This document shows, one piece after another, positions 1 to 11,900 of a DNA stretch of 64,000 nt. Made by a program: the position numbers and the translations under genes. The stretch covers positions 13,683,772 to 13,747,771 of the forward strand of contig NC_061074.1 of assembly GCF_021917145.1 (NCBI RefSeq), given 5' to 3'. The notes below the pieces were generated by a model. The model was not told the origin of the DNA. It saw only the letters and a program-made list of their open reading frames with translations, and did not search any database. This DNA comes from Hypomesus transpacificus. Its lineage: Eukaryota > Chordata > Actinopteri > Osmeriformes > Osmeridae. Within the stretch, counting starts at the first letter, position 1; every line of letters begins with the position of its first letter.

Positions 1-192
1 CCTTGTGTCTTTCAAACCATTCAAATAGCCTATCTTGTTGCAATCTAGTGACACATACTCAATAGTATGTTTCGTCTTCCAATTCGCTATGTGGCGCTGT
101 CAGTTCAAACGAGGGTCCTGAAACTGCTGTCCTGAAACTACAGCCAGAGAATGTCTAATATTCACCAGAGAACCATACAGATAACAGAGCTT

Positions 193-1468
193 GGAGAGTC
201 TTGCCATTCCCTATTAAGCTCCATTGTACCGGATTTGGCTGTAGTTCCACCAGAGTCCCACTGGGGGTGATCGCGAGCGAGTGCATGTTGAATGGGAGTC
301 TAAGGAGCTAAACGGCTAAATTGGTCTCTTTCGTCTGATTGTCATTGAGAAATCTCCGATTTGATTGTAGTTTTGCATTATGTCCTTTTGATTTCTTACA
401 GGGTGAGTCATTGTTCCCCATAACACCCTAGCATTCTGCTAATGAATGCTGATTGGTTAGTGAAGGACTAATAGAACAATTATTTGTTTGTAAACATTCG
501 GGATGCGCGCGCAATGTGGTTGCAGAAAACCGGGAAAGGATAGCATTTTAAATGGCAAAAGGACCACACGGATAATACAAATAGTTAGATTTAAAAAGAC
601 CCAAAAGGTCGAGGAGGACAGCCTTTAAAAGAGAAAACGATTACCCATTGATTTGTCGCATCAGAATTTTGATTTGGGTCACGAAAGTCTTGACATTGAG
701 TGAGAATATCGCCCGGTAGACCGCATAGTCGGGCGGAAGCCATGTCTTCACGTCATGTCAAAGTTAATAATTTTACAGTTTTACAGTCAATTCAACATCT
801 AAAAAGTCGAGCAGGGCAGCTTTCAAGAGATATGGGAATTCTGCTTTTAGCCAGCTGGTCCGATTATTTTTGTTATTTGTCTAACACTGGCAATCTGAGT
901 GAGACTGTGTCCCCGTTAGACTGTTTTGACGCTAGCCTCAGTCAGACTCGCTCTCTGGCAGTGTGCACAATGTTGTATTTCATTCCATTCTACACCAGCA
1001 ACGTCAGGGAGGACTGCCTAATGTAGATACGAGCCTGATGAAGATAGCCAGCATCTCGGATTTCTTTAACCGAGCCTGTTTCATTCGTCAATTGCCTGAG
1101 GTACTAACGTTAGCCAGGCTAGTTTTGCCCGGTCACTTGGTCAGGCTATTTAAGGGTATCAGGGTCAAGTGACTTTTGTGCATAGACAAGTGAAACGTAA
1201 ATGTATTTGTCCAAAGGCCAAGAGCCTCAAAAAGTTAATATCAATCCCTGCAATCCAGTGGCCAGTGATATATGATGACCTGATCGACCAGGAAGAAGTT
1301 TGTCTTTTGGAACCGACATGCGCAGTTGAGCCTGCTTGACAGTTGTCTGACATAGGGTGATAATTGGTCTATACAACCAGAGCTCCCATTCAACATGCAC
1401 TCGCTCGCGATCACCTCCAGTGGAACTCTGGTGGAACTGCAGCCTAATAGGGAGTGGCAAGGCTCTCC
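193..1468. repeat. Degenerate element with long terminal inverted repeats
   Basis: About 100 bases at 193-298 recur in inverted orientation at 1382-1468. The shared part includes TTGCCATTCCCTATTA and GATCGCGAGCGAGTGCATGT. The arms enclose about 1.1 kb with no coding sequence I recognise; the short ORFs inside match nothing. This looks like a non-autonomous terminal-inverted-repeat or foldback element. I could not find a clean target-site duplication, so family and exact ends are open. Confidence 0.5.
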
Positions 1469-1681
1469 TTAAACAGGCTCTGCCTAAACGGTCAAACGTC
1501 TATGTAGTGTAAATACTTAAGTTCTTTGGGGGGGGTGGGAAAATAATAAATACAATTAATAAATATATGAGAGAGAACAATGGTTGTGCTCGCCAAAGGC
1601 CTGAACAAACCACATAATAATATAGGCTATGTGAGAGAACAAAGGTTGTGCCTGCCAAAGACAAGCACAAAAAAAACATCA

Positions 1682-1850
1682 GTTTGCCTCACTATGTTCT
1701 ACTAAGTCATGTTTGGTGATATGCACCTAAAACGCTTATAGGTAGCTTAGGAAAGAAGAAAGTTCTGCTTGGAAATTCCAGCCTTGGACTTTGAATGGGA
1801 CACACCTAGGCTATACAATTCCTGTGTGTAAACACAACTATAATGTGGAA
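1682..1850 (+). repeat. Left copy of a direct repeat flanking the minus-strand OR
   Basis: This stretch (around TTGGAAATTCCAGCCTTGGA and GGGACACAC) recurs in the same orientation at 3684-3860, with small indels. The pair brackets the receptor at 2194-3171, so it probably marks an old tandem duplication of the receptor's flank, with one receptor copy lost. Confidence 0.6.
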
Positions 1851-2193
1851 GAAAAGTCTGAATCTGTTTGAGTAATTAACAAAAACAATTTTAATAGTAT
1901 CCATTGTAGTTATACCATAATAACAACAAAGCACATGAGAAGGCTAGTCTATGTTATACATTACAAGCAACATAAAAAATAATATTTAAGATCACAATTA
2001 AGCACTTCATAACTTTAATGTCACATTTGTAACTGCTGTATGCTTTAGGAGCACATACTTCATCTAAGTCCTTGAGTATCGTTGGACTACATTTTGGATT
2101 TTTTAAATGTTTACAGTTGTACAATGTATGGGAACATCTCTATATAAATGGTTTTATCATTTACTAACATGTTATGTCAAATAGAAGTCAAGG

Positions 2194-3171
2194 TTACATT
2201 GAGACAGTGTTTACTTGAACTTTCAGGCCACCTGTCCCAGGTAACTGAAAGAAGAGTTGTTTCAGTTTTACTTTAATCTCTTTACTTTTAATCCCATATA
2301 TCAGTGGATTGAGGCTCGGAGAAACCACTGCAAATAGCATCCCCATCAACTGCTGAAGCAGGCGCGGACTACCTTGAAACCTATACACTAAGATAGTAAA
2401 CATCCCTGTGATTTCATAAATGAGAAAAACAAGCAAATGAGTGCCACACGTGTTTATAGCCTTTAATTTAGCCCCTGGGTCTTTGTTTTTAAAGCAAGTG
2501 TAGATGATCCATGAGTAGGAATATACAACACACAACAAACCAATACCATGGTACACTCCAGAGATGAATAAGCCGTAGATATTGTTCACGCTTGTATCGG
2601 TTGCACACGTTGCTTGTAAGAGGGTAACATTGTCACAGTAGACATTCACTAAAATAGTTCTACAGAACGGAAACCGCAACATAAGTCCTAACAAGACAGT
2701 TATTAGTGTAAAGTCAGCCAACCAAACACAAGCAATTAGGTTTCCAACAATGTCCTTTGTCAAAATAGTGTGGTATCTTAAAGGATAGCAGATAGCTACA
2801 TATCGATCTAAAGCCATTACAGACAATATAAAGAGTGTGGCCCCTCCGTATATGTGAAGGCAGAATGCTTGACCAAGGCAAGCTAAGAAACTGGTATATC
2901 TGAATTCAGACATTATTTCGGACAACACCTTGGGAATCATGGCACTGATGCCTATCAAGTCGTTGATTATTAAATGGCAAAGCAACATGTACATAGGTTC
3001 ATGTAGACTTTTGTTAACAGCTATGACCAAAAGCAAAGCTAGATTACACAACACTGAAAAAGTATACAAAACAGAGCCTATGAATATAAGTATTAACTTG
3101 CCATTATTGCTCAAATCCATTGCACCCATGGTGAAAACTGAGTTAAGTACATCTATTGTATTGTTTCCCAT
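2194..3171 (-). CDS. Olfactory receptor, intact, minus strand
   Basis: A 325-residue seven-transmembrane, class A odorant receptor, expected on the cilia of olfactory sensory neurons and coupled to the olfactory G protein. The coding part is one exon. It has an N-terminal glycosylation site (NNT at residues 3-5), the TM2 motif LHEPMYMLL, the TM3-end motif MALDRYVAICYPLRYH, a TM6 segment with TCGTHLLVF and the TM7 motif SPSLNPLIYG. The reading frame opens 18 bases upstream at a GTG, but the ATG at 3171 is the likely start. A splice acceptor (CAACGCAG) ends at 3198, so a non-coding first exon lies upstream at higher coordinates. It is the only OR here on the minus strand and is clearly diverged from the plus-strand groups. 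Odorant specificity cannot be read from sequence. Confidence 0.93.
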   Translation of the reverse strand: MGNNTIDVLNSVFTMGAMDLSNNGKLILIFIGSVLYTFSVLCNLALLLVIAVNKSLHEPMYMLLCHLIINDLIGISAMIPKVLSEIMSEFRYTSFLACLGQAFCLHIYGGATLFILSVMALDRYVAICYPLRYHTILTKDIVGNLIACVWLADFTLITVLLGLMLRFPFCRTILVNVYCDNVTLLQATCATDTSVNNIYGLFISGVYHGIGLLCVVYSYSWIIYTCFKNKDPGAKLKAINTCGTHLLVFLIYEITGMFTILVYRFQGSPRLLQQLMGMLFAVVSPSLNPLIYGIKSKEIKVKLKQLFFQLPGTGGLKVQVNTVSM

Positions 3172-3683
3172 TGCAAAGTTGCAACTCACTGTTACACCTG
3201 CGTTGAGGATGTAGAGATGTTATAATATAACACTTGTATGTGGTTACATAAGACATTTGAAGATTCATTAGTTTTGGAGGAAGGGATTGGCTAATAATAA
3301 TTAGATTATTCAGGGGGAGGTCATCATGTTTAATGCACTAGCAATAATTAATAACCACCACACTGGCCCCACCATGACAACAGTCACCCTGCTAGACTGG
3401 AGCTGAGCTGTGAACCAATAGTAGAGGAGTCACAATGTGCAATTGGCAGTGCACTGACCAATAGTTGGATTTGGATGGTGTGTTGCAGAGCAGAAGTAGC
3501 GAGAAATATCTCATGTAATTTACTGACCACCTCAAGCTGGATTCCAGTGTTTCTGAAAGCGACACATGGACATAAGGATGTTGTCAATATGTTTTCCATG
3601 TTATTGGGTGGCTGGTTGAGGACCAGTAAACAATCTATGAAAATTAGAATTTCAATTGTCAATGAACTTGTAGTAAAACAAAT

Positions 3684-3860
3684 CATCAGTTTGCCACAGT
3701 AAGATATGTTTTTATTCATGTTTGGTGCTGTGCCCTTAAAATGCGTGTAGGTAGGAAAGAGGAAAATTCAGCTTGGAAATTCCAGCCTTGGACTTTGGAT
3801 GGGACACACATACCTTAGCTATACAATTCCTGTGTAAGCACAACTATAAATGCTTATTAC
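3684..3860 (+). repeat. Right copy of the direct repeat flanking the minus-strand OR
   Basis: Partner of 1682-1850. The stretch between the OR and this repeat (3240-3680) shows no gene I recognise; the two short ORFs there, one on each strand, have no recognisable domain. Confidence 0.6.
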
Positions 3861-4855
3861 AAATGTACTGTACTGTAAGCAACATGCTGATTCCTAAAAT
3901 GGGAGAAATATGCACTCTGATGCACCATGGCTCCAACAAGTAGTTGAATTGGGCTGTTTCTACCCAAAGGTAAGGTAAAACATTAGCAATTATTTTAATA
4001 AAGTGACAAGGGTTTTAATATAGAAGCTTATGAAAATGTGACTTGAGTGAATGAAAACCGGGTCTTCGATAGAAGATGTCCATTGGAAATGCCTGGAAGG
4101 CCTTCACTAGAGTCTTTGTTCACCCTAGATCTTGTTATTGAAGACAGTTCTTGACAACCCTATGTATTGTAGCAACCACTGTGTTTACTTTCTTTCAAAC
4201 TTTATTAACAAGCTCATTAACTTAATGACTGTTTTGTTTACAGGAGTGATGGAAAGACACGGTTCTCTGGCTGCTCTCCAGAGTGCTAACTTTGGGACCG
4301 AGCGTCACGGGAACGCTTGACACAGAGTAAACAGTCACAAACACTGTCTAGAGGATCAACACCTAGGTGGTGTCAACTTCCTTCCTTTGATTATTTCTCA
4401 GATTATGATAGCACTATAATTATGTCCACTTATCTCATGCATTTACACTAAAAGTTATAAAAAGGTGTCGGTTATGGCTAATATTAGATGTTAATGCTAA
4501 GGTGCAACTGCATCACCACAATAACCATATGGTAATAAAATATTGAGAACATGCATAATTCATTTGTAACTATTTTATTGAATGTTCACATTTGTCGCAT
4601 CACTTAGTTGAGCCAACCTAACTATTCAACATGCATCATTTAGAAACTGATAGAGTATGTTAGAAAACAATGAGTGTTTGTAAGGACACACTTCATTCTC
4701 CTCATATGAAAGATCACACAATATTATTTATTAAATCATGTCATAATTCATGTCATAATTTTCTGTTGAAACTAGTTCACTTTTTTTCCCAAAGGCCTGA
4801 CATATAGTAGGCCTCATTACCTTCTGTTAGAGGCAGTTTGCTGCCTCATACCATT
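3861..4855. other. Intergenic, no gene recognised
   Basis: AT-rich DNA with one short ORF (4132-4320) that lacks any domain or good context. I see no RNA gene or transposon ends here. Confidence 0.5.
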
Positions 4856-4858
4856 TTA

Positions 4859-4872
4859 CCACTAGATGGCAG
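4859..4872 (+). promoter_or_regulatory. CTCF-like motif 1
   Basis: CCACTAGATGGCAG fits the core of the vertebrate CTCF consensus. A motif of the same form recurs at matching positions in several OR repeat units (5848, 8948, 16304, 19594). Binding is inferred, not shown. Confidence 0.45.
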
Positions 4873-4948
4873 TCAAATACATTGGCAGTACATACTGTAG
4901 GTTCATCCAATGTAGAGATGCTGAATGTCAAGTACATACTGTTCAGTA

Positions 4949-5512
4949 GTTTCAAGTTTTTTACTGTCAGGTGCACAGAACAACACAAGGTCAGACTGGA
5001 GTCGGAAATTCTTAGGACAAGACAACGCAAACAACCTGGCATAACATAACATATAAGTACTAAGAACATCTATGATAAGCTAAAATAGAATAGAAATACA
5101 ATTATTATAAACTTCCTAAATATACAAAATTGTATGCAATATACAATATCATATACCAGACCTCTAACACACATAATGACCTATACTAACCTTATAGACC
5201 TAACTAAGCTAAGACAAAACCTATACTAACCTAAGACAAGTGGGGTAAGTTAGTGCAATGGTGCAATAATGAATTGAAAGTGACAGTGTGGAAAGTGGCT
5301 AGTGAGAAATGTATCAATGTAAAGTGACCAGTGAGAAATGTATCAATGTACATATCAGTGTCCATTTAGAAGCCTGATGACGCTTGGATAGAAAATATTG
5401 TCCACTCTGCTAGTGCGAGACCGAATGCTACGGTAGCGCCTGCCAGAGGGCAACGGGATATAGAGACTGAAGGATGGGTGGTAACATTCTCATAGGATTC
5501 TGCTGGCTGTCT
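4949..5512 (-). mobile_element. 3' fragment of an L2/CR1-type LINE
   Basis: The sequence matches the 3' part of the longer LINE at 9734-11836 in the same orientation. Shared blocks are GTCAGGTGCACAGAACAACA, the AAGACAAGACAACGCAA block and the segment around GGTAGCGCCTGCCAG. Only the end of the reverse-transcriptase ORF and the 3' UTR remain, as expected for a 5'-truncated insertion. It is more diverged than the 9.7 kb copy, so probably older. Confidence 0.75.
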
Positions 5513-5584
5513 GCACGTTGATATAGGCGCTTCCTATGCAACGTACATTAGCAGCTAGCATATTTCATCACAGACTAGCGTTGA

Positions 5585-5900
5585 TTTAATTATTATAGCA
5601 TTAAACAAGCAGACACTGCTGGACAACATAAACAAAGAGACTTGATCAAAAACGAACCTGCAATTCTTGAGTCTGTGTTAATGACAAGGGTCATCTGTGA
5701 TTTATATGCACGTGTTAAAATGTTTGTCATAACGCCATTATCTAAGTTACAAAAAAAGCACTACCATGTAAAGCATTGTTATTGTTTGCATGATTCTAAA
5801 GAGACATTACAGGGCTTGATTAGAAGGCTCTGCACTTTCTGACAATACCACTAGATGGCAGTAAAATAATATTCACAGTATATACTGTAAATACACAATA
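5585..5900 (+). repeat. Relic of the group 1 OR repeat unit
   Basis: The segment with AAAATGTTTGTCATAA, GCCATTATCTAAGTT, GCACTACCAT and TTACAGGGCTTGATTAGAAG matches the intergenic part of the group 1 units at 8745-8985, 16100-16330 and 19400-19620. No receptor accompanies it, so it is an orphan piece of an older unit. Confidence 0.7.
5848..5861 (+). promoter_or_regulatory. CTCF-like motif 2
   Basis: CCACTAGATGGCAG, identical in core to the motif at 4859 and placed at the same point of the repeat unit as the motifs at 8948, 16304 and 19594. Confidence 0.45.
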
Positions 5901-6349
5901 TTTGATGACACGTAGGCCTGACTGCAGTGCTGTATTCCTGTATTAAGGTAATTAAGATAAGATGTAGTAGAGGCTGTGTGTTAAGGACATTGCTCTGATC
6001 CAAGACATTTTAAACAATAAACACATTTTAATGTGGTGAATAAGTTTTGTTTAAAGCCTCAACAGAATTGTACAATGACCACCTAGTAGGTTTGTTTGCA
6101 TGCTGAAGGCCAGTTAGAAGGAAAGTTATTTGGACAAGCCAGTTGAAGAGTGTGACATGAACGGATTAAACGGATGTGACATAATGCAGGTCAGGTTGGC
6201 AGGTCAATCTCAGACCAGTGGTCAGGCTGCTCTTGTTAAGAGATGTGTCTGTAAATTTGTTATCGGGAATATCACAACCAGGCCACAAGGATGTTCACTT
6301 AACATGTAGTTGACTCAGGATCAACTCCCAGCTCTCTATCAGTCACTTT

Positions 6350-6745
6350 GGTGTTGTGATTGTGATCGATGAGTCTTTCCTTGGAGGTCAAAGGATCACT
6401 GAGTTTAATCCTGAAGATAAACCTCACATTATGATGTAATGTGACTACATTTCCCTACAGAAAAGGCTTTGGGCCAATAGTTCATGAAACTAGATTTGGC
6501 AAGAGTCAGAAAAGTATGTCGTCATGCAAAGTCTCAAAGGCATGCCCATGTCTTACCATAACACAGTAAATTAAGTCTTGGTGGAGAACATCTTAATTGT
6601 TGTTTCTCTGAAACTTTGCTCCCATGTGTGTCATTAACAAGGTGTGCACACTGTATTTGTGTTCCTGTAATGCTTCACTGAGATCAAACTAAGAATAAAC
6701 ATTGTTGTCACTGTAAGTCATTAAAAAGTTGATAAAATAAGTTAA
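6350..6745 (+). repeat. 3' flank of a lost group 1 OR ('ghost' unit)
   Basis: This block matches the DNA just downstream of receptors B and C and of the 14.7 kb relic (14900-15280, 18200-18575, 21500-21875). Examples are AAGGCATGCCCATGTCTT, GGTGGAGAACATCTTAATTG and AACATTGTTGTCACTGTAAG. No receptor precedes it, so the receptor of this unit has been deleted. Confidence 0.75.
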
Positions 6746-7009
6746 CATACTACTACTACTACTAATCCACTACAAAGCAGGCCGATTCTCAATTGTCAAG
6801 GATGCATGGAAATACCTCATGAAATATGGTATAATCAAACAAACGTGCCTGTAAAAAAGTTTCCAAAGCATTTGTTATGAAATGCATTAAAATGTACCAA
6901 AACAATGTTGCTAGTGGAATTAAATCCACTTATTCTAATTTCAAAACCAACCAAGTTATTGTTGGTGGGGCTATCTTTTTGTTGTTATTATCAGTGACCT
7001 ATGTACTTT

Positions 7010-7066
7010 GTGAAGCTTTGGATAAAAGCGTCTGCTAAATGAATAAATGTAAATGTAAATGTATTC
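7010..7066 (+). repeat. Dispersed teleost repeat tail
   Basis: GGATAAAAGCGTCTGCTAAA followed by TGAATAAATG/TAAATG repeats. This is a motif I associate with a very common dispersed teleost repeat end, probably SINE-derived. Only the tail is visible. Confidence 0.35.
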
Positions 7067-7184
7067 CATTGATGTTCTCCTACTGTCCTGTTTTGAAATG
7101 TCAATATTACTGAACCTCATTAATTAACAACCCCAAAGCTGATCTAAATGACCAGGTATCCAGAGAGACATAACATATCTATTA

Positions 7185-8237
7185 CAGTTTTTCACGATTG
7201 CTAAAACACTAAACCCCATTCTCTGAATCAAATATTCAGTAACCTAAACCAATTTGTCAAATCAGACACTCTTTTGGCAAAACTCTAAACACATTCTCAT
7301 TCACTAAACACATTTTGCACTCTGATGCACTTGAGCTGAAAAATGGTAAACACAGGCGGCAAACAGTAAACACAACTACAACACAGTTGTCATCTGTAAA
7401 ACACAATGACTCAAAATTGTTCACACTTGTTTCTAATGCTGGTTTGGAACAATGTTAGCTTTCCCCGTGGTGTCCAAATACAAGAATAGTTCCACATCAA
7501 CCAGCATTTTTTACTGTAAATGTTTGCCTTCCACCATACAGCCCTTTTCTCTGTGTGGCGGTGGAAGGACTATGACCAAAACCCATATACCAGGGTACAT
7601 TTCCTACAGGCAATTGAGTTGGCCTGTGGTGACATAGGTGTGGAGTGTTTTCAAGGCTGTATCCAGCACACCAGAGGGTTTTTTCTTTGTTGACAGTACT
7701 ACAGAAAGTGTAAGACAAGGAAAAACTCACTAGAGGAGGAAAAATATAAGAAACCTTGGGATGAGCAATTCAGTGAGGGATCCCCTCCTCCAGAGACGGT
7801 TGGTGAAAGAGAGGTGCAGAACACAGGCTAAACATAGTCATACATCAGGAAAGTGTCAATGGGTGTTGAAACACCAAAATCCAGTGTTTCAAAATCCAAA
7901 ATCTATTTTCTTTATTGCTACAGTAAATTAATTTACTGTGTAAACATAGTAAACAAATTCTTCTTTACATGTAACTACATGGCCTGGATACTGTGTTCTT
8001 CATTTTTTTGTGTTATGTCTTGCCCCATAGTGTTTATATATTGATTGGTTGTGTTTATGATCTGAAAGCATAGTTTGATTTTGAGCACAGGTTACATGGT
8101 TTAGGAGCGAGTGTTTGATTTTGCCAGAAGAGTCAGAGGTTTTGGAAATGGAGTTTGAATATTTGGTTTTGTGTCTACAGTTTTGAGAACATGGTTGACT
8201 GTTTCAAGAAATGTGTTTTAGCAATCGTGAAAAACTG
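7185..8237 (+). mobile_element. IS630/mariner-like DNA transposon relic, copy 1
   Basis: About 25-base terminal inverted repeats (CAGTTTTTCACGATTGC at the left end, inverted at the right end) are flanked by TA on both sides, as in the Tc1/mariner (IS630) superfamily. The interior keeps only a decayed shadow of a transposase C-terminal region and a block shared with copy 2 (GAAACCTTGGGATGAGCAAT). It is non-autonomous and about 1.05 kb long. It sits inside the ghost OR unit, between that unit's 3' flank and the intergenic part at 8260. Confidence 0.8.
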
Positions 8238-8259
8238 TAAACCATTAAACAAGCTGAAG

Positions 8260-8981
8260 GGCATAAATAATGTCTAGTGCATAAATGATAATTAATTGTA
8301 TTTTCCCACATAGAAGCCAGTATCTCTGAAGTAGGGTCCACACTACTTCATTTCAACACAAGTGATGAGGGACAAAAGGTGCTCATGTGAAGCCATTATT
8401 TTACAAAATATTAGGAGAATGCAGCTAAGTCAATACTGCAAGGCCTGACTTGCTTTAAATCAATTGTTCCTCATACATATAGGATGTGGTTTATGCAGTA
8501 AGACAAAGGCAAAAGACAATCACAGCTTGGCTCTTTGTCAATTTGCAACGGTTCAATAATTTTCAAGATTTACAGGATGATATAGTAAGATCTTTTATTT
8601 ATTCATGCATGGAGAGAAGGCCCACAGCAATGGTGACAGCCTTGCACAAACATATTTACAAGGGACAGAAAGAGGAGGGAGGCCATCACATAGATACCAG
8701 TAAACAAGCAGGTACTATTGGACAACAGGAGACAAACAGTAGAGTTAATAAAAACTGAACCTGCACTAACTTAAGCTGTCATTGGTCATCTTTGATCGTG
8801 TCCTATTAAAATGTTTTTCATAATGCCATTATCTAAATTTTAAAAAGCACTACCATATATAAAGCATTGTTCTCGTTTGCATGATTCTAAAGACACATTA
8901 AAGGGCTTGATAAGAAGGCTTTGCACTTTCTGAAATGTTCATTAATACCACCAGATGGCACAAAAATAACATTCACGTATG
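8260..8981 (+). repeat. Intergenic part of the first group 1 OR unit
   Basis: Matches 15630-16330, 18920-19620 and, in part, 22220-22600. Shared blocks include AATTAATTGTATTTTCCCA, GGATGTGGTTTATGCAGTAA and GGTGACAGCCTTGCACAAAC. It is the upstream spacer of receptor A, later split from A's promoter by the Tc1-like insertion. The ORF here is not conserved as protein between units. Confidence 0.75.
8948..8960 (+). promoter_or_regulatory. CTCF-like motif 3
   Basis: CCACCAGATGGCA at the unit position that holds the other CTCF-like motifs. It lies 24 bases before the Tc1-like insertion. Confidence 0.4.
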
Positions 8982-8983
8982 TA

Positions 8984-11900
8984 CAGTGGGTACGGAAAGT
9001 ATTCAGACCCCTTTACATGTTTCACTATGGGGCTATTATTGTAGCAAAAGTATTCACAAATGCATGGCAATAGCCCCATATTTCACTCTTTGTTTCAGTG
9101 CAGCCATTTGCTAAAATAAAAAAAAAACATTTTATTTCTCATTAATGTACACTCAGCACCCCACCTTGACAGAAAAAAACAGAAATGTAGAAATGTTTGC
9201 AAATATATTAAAAAAGAAAAACTGAAATATCACACGGTCATAAGTATTCAGACCCTTTGCTCAGTATTGAGTAAAAAGCACCCTTTTGAGCTAGTACAGC
9301 CATGAGTCTTCTTGGGAATGATGCAACAAGTTTTTCACGCCTGGATTTGGGGATCCTCTGCCATTCCTCCTTGCAGATCCTCTCCAGTTCCGTCAGGTTG
9401 GATGGTGAACGCCATTTTCAGGTCTCTCCAGAGATGCTCAATTGGGTTTAGGTCAGGGCTCTGGCTGGTCCAGTCAAGAATGGTCACAGAGTTGTTCCAA
9501 AGCCACTCCTTTGTTATTTTAGCTGTGTGCTAAGGGTCATTGTCTTGTTGGAAGGTGAACCTTCGGCCCAGTCTGAGTTCCATAGCACTCTGGAAGAGGT
9601 TTTCTTCCAGGATATCTCTGTACTTGGCCACATTCATCTTTACTTCAGTTGCAACCAGTCGTCCTGTCCCTGCAGCTGAAAAACACCCCCATAGCATGTT
9701 GTTGCCACCACCATGTTTCATTGTTGGGATTGTTTCAAGTTTCAAGTTTCAAGTCTTTTATTTGTCAGGTGCACAGAACAACACAAGGTTAGACTGGGCA
9801 CTGAAATTCTTAAGACAAGACAACGCAAGGACCTGGCATAACATAACATGTAAGTAGCTTGGATTAATGAACTTCCTAAATATACAGATAGCAATAAATA
9901 AACGACTATACTGACCCTATCACTAAAACTTCCTAAATTACAGATAACAATAAATAGTACGCTATACTAACCCTAATGCACAAAAAACCTGTTTCAACCC
10001 TATAACCTAATCTAACCTAAGTGGAGTAGAGTGCAATAGTTCAAATTTGCAGATCAGTGACTATGTCAATGACTAAACATGAGCCTGGTGGCGAGGTACA
10101 GTGAGGTACAGTAGTGCAATGTTACTGAAAGAGCAACCAGTAGCTGAAAGTGACAGTGTATAAGTGACTAGTGTGCAGTAAAAATGTCCATATCAGTGTC
10201 CATTGAGAAGCCTGATGATTCTTGGGTAGAAACTGTTGTCCAGTCTGCGTGTGCGCGACCGGATGCTGCGGTAACGCCTGCCAGTAGGCAACGGGGTAAA
10301 GAGACTGAAGGATGGGTGGGAACAGTCTCTTAGAATCCTGCTGGCTTTCCTTAGGCAACGTGTGTGGTAGGTGTCCTGTAGGGCTGGGAGCTTCCTGCCG
10401 ATGATGAACTCAGCAGAAAGGACCACACTTTGTAGGGCCTTGCGGTCCCGGTCTGTGCAGCTCCCATACCACACTGTGATACAACCAGTCAGAATGCTCT
10501 CTATAGTGCATCTGTAGAAGTTAGTGAGGATGACTGAGTCCATACCAAACTTCTTCAGTCTCCTCAGGAAGAAGGCGCTTACGGGCCGCTTTGACCACCT
10601 TGTCCGTGTGAACAGACCAGGTGAGGTCATTGCTGATGTTCACCCCGAGGAACTTGAAGCAGCTGACCTTCTCCACTTCCGATCCATTGATGAATAGGGG
10701 TGCATGCTCCTCCTCCTGCTGCCTCCTATAGTCCACAATCATCTCCTTGGTCTTGCTGATGTTAAGAGAGAGGTTGTTGTCCTGACACCATGATGTCAGG
10801 GTGTCAACCTCCTCTCTGTAGGCTGACTCGTCACTGTCAGAGATGAGGCCCACGATTGTTGTGTCTTCAGCAAACTTAACGAGGAGGTTGGAGCTGTGCG
10901 TTGCCGCACAGTCGTGGGTGAACAAGGAGAACAGGAGAGGGCTGAGCACACAGCCCTGGGGGGTGCCTGTGTTGGTGATCAGTACAGATGAGGTGCGGTC
11001 ACCGATTCTCACCACCTGTGGCCTCCCCGTCAAGAAGTGGAAGATCCACTTGCAGAGGGAGGTGCTTAGTCCCAGGTCCACAAGCTTGGAGACCAGTCTG
11101 GAGGGGATGATGGTGTTGAATGCAGAGCTGTAGTCAATGAACAGCATCCTCACATATGTATTCCCCTTGTCCAGGTGGGAGAGAGCGGTGTGCATAGTCA
11201 GAGCGATGACCTGTTGGACCGGTATGCAAACTGCATAGGGTCCAGTGTGGGGGGCAGCGAGGAGCAGATGAATGATTTGACTAGCCGCTCGAAGCACTTC
11301 ATGATGACAGAGGTCAGTGCTATTGGGCGATAGTCGTTCAGACATGTGACCTTGGTGTTCTTGGGCACAGGAATGATGGTGGTCCTCTTGAAGCAGGTGG
11401 GGAGTACAGACAGGTTAAGGGAGAGGTTGAAGATGTCACTGAAGACCCCTGCCAGCTGGTCAGCGCAGCCCCTGAGGGCCCTACCTGATATGCCGTCTGG
11501 GCCAGGTGCCTTGCGAGGGTTGATCTTCTTAAAGCATAGCCTTACCTCGGCTACAGTTAGTGTAGGCACACCACTGGCTTGGCCTTCAGGTAGCTCCACT
11601 GCAGGGGGGTCACTGTCCCTCTCAAAGCGAGCGTAGAAGGAGTTCAGCTCGTCTGGCAGTAGGACAGAGGACTGGGTCTCATATTGGCTTCTCCCTTTGT
11701 AGTCTGTAATGGCTTTAAGTCCACTCCACATTCGCCTGGGGTCAGAGCCATGGTAGCTGGACTCCACCTTGGTCCTGTAAGCCCTTTTCGCTGCTTTGAT
11801 GGCCTTCAGAAGGTCGTATCTGGCAATGAACGAGTAAAACCATCTCAAAAAGGATCAGAAGAAATGGACAGCATGTGAGTTAAATATGAGTGTCACAGCC

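Noticed and set aside
4700-5080. ORF on the minus strand at 4827-5069 as a gene
   Set aside because: Overlaps the LINE 3' fragment and lacks any conserved domain.
8486-8758. 90-codon ORF in the OR spacer
   Set aside because: The homologous spacers at 15.9 and 19.2 kb do not keep the frame.
9312-9857. Plus-strand ORFs in the Tc1-like element
   Set aside because: Opposite strand of transposase remnants, and the second crosses into the LINE tail.
10843-11636. Plus-strand ORFs in the LINE
   Set aside because: Shadows of the minus-strand reverse transcriptase; no domain of their own.
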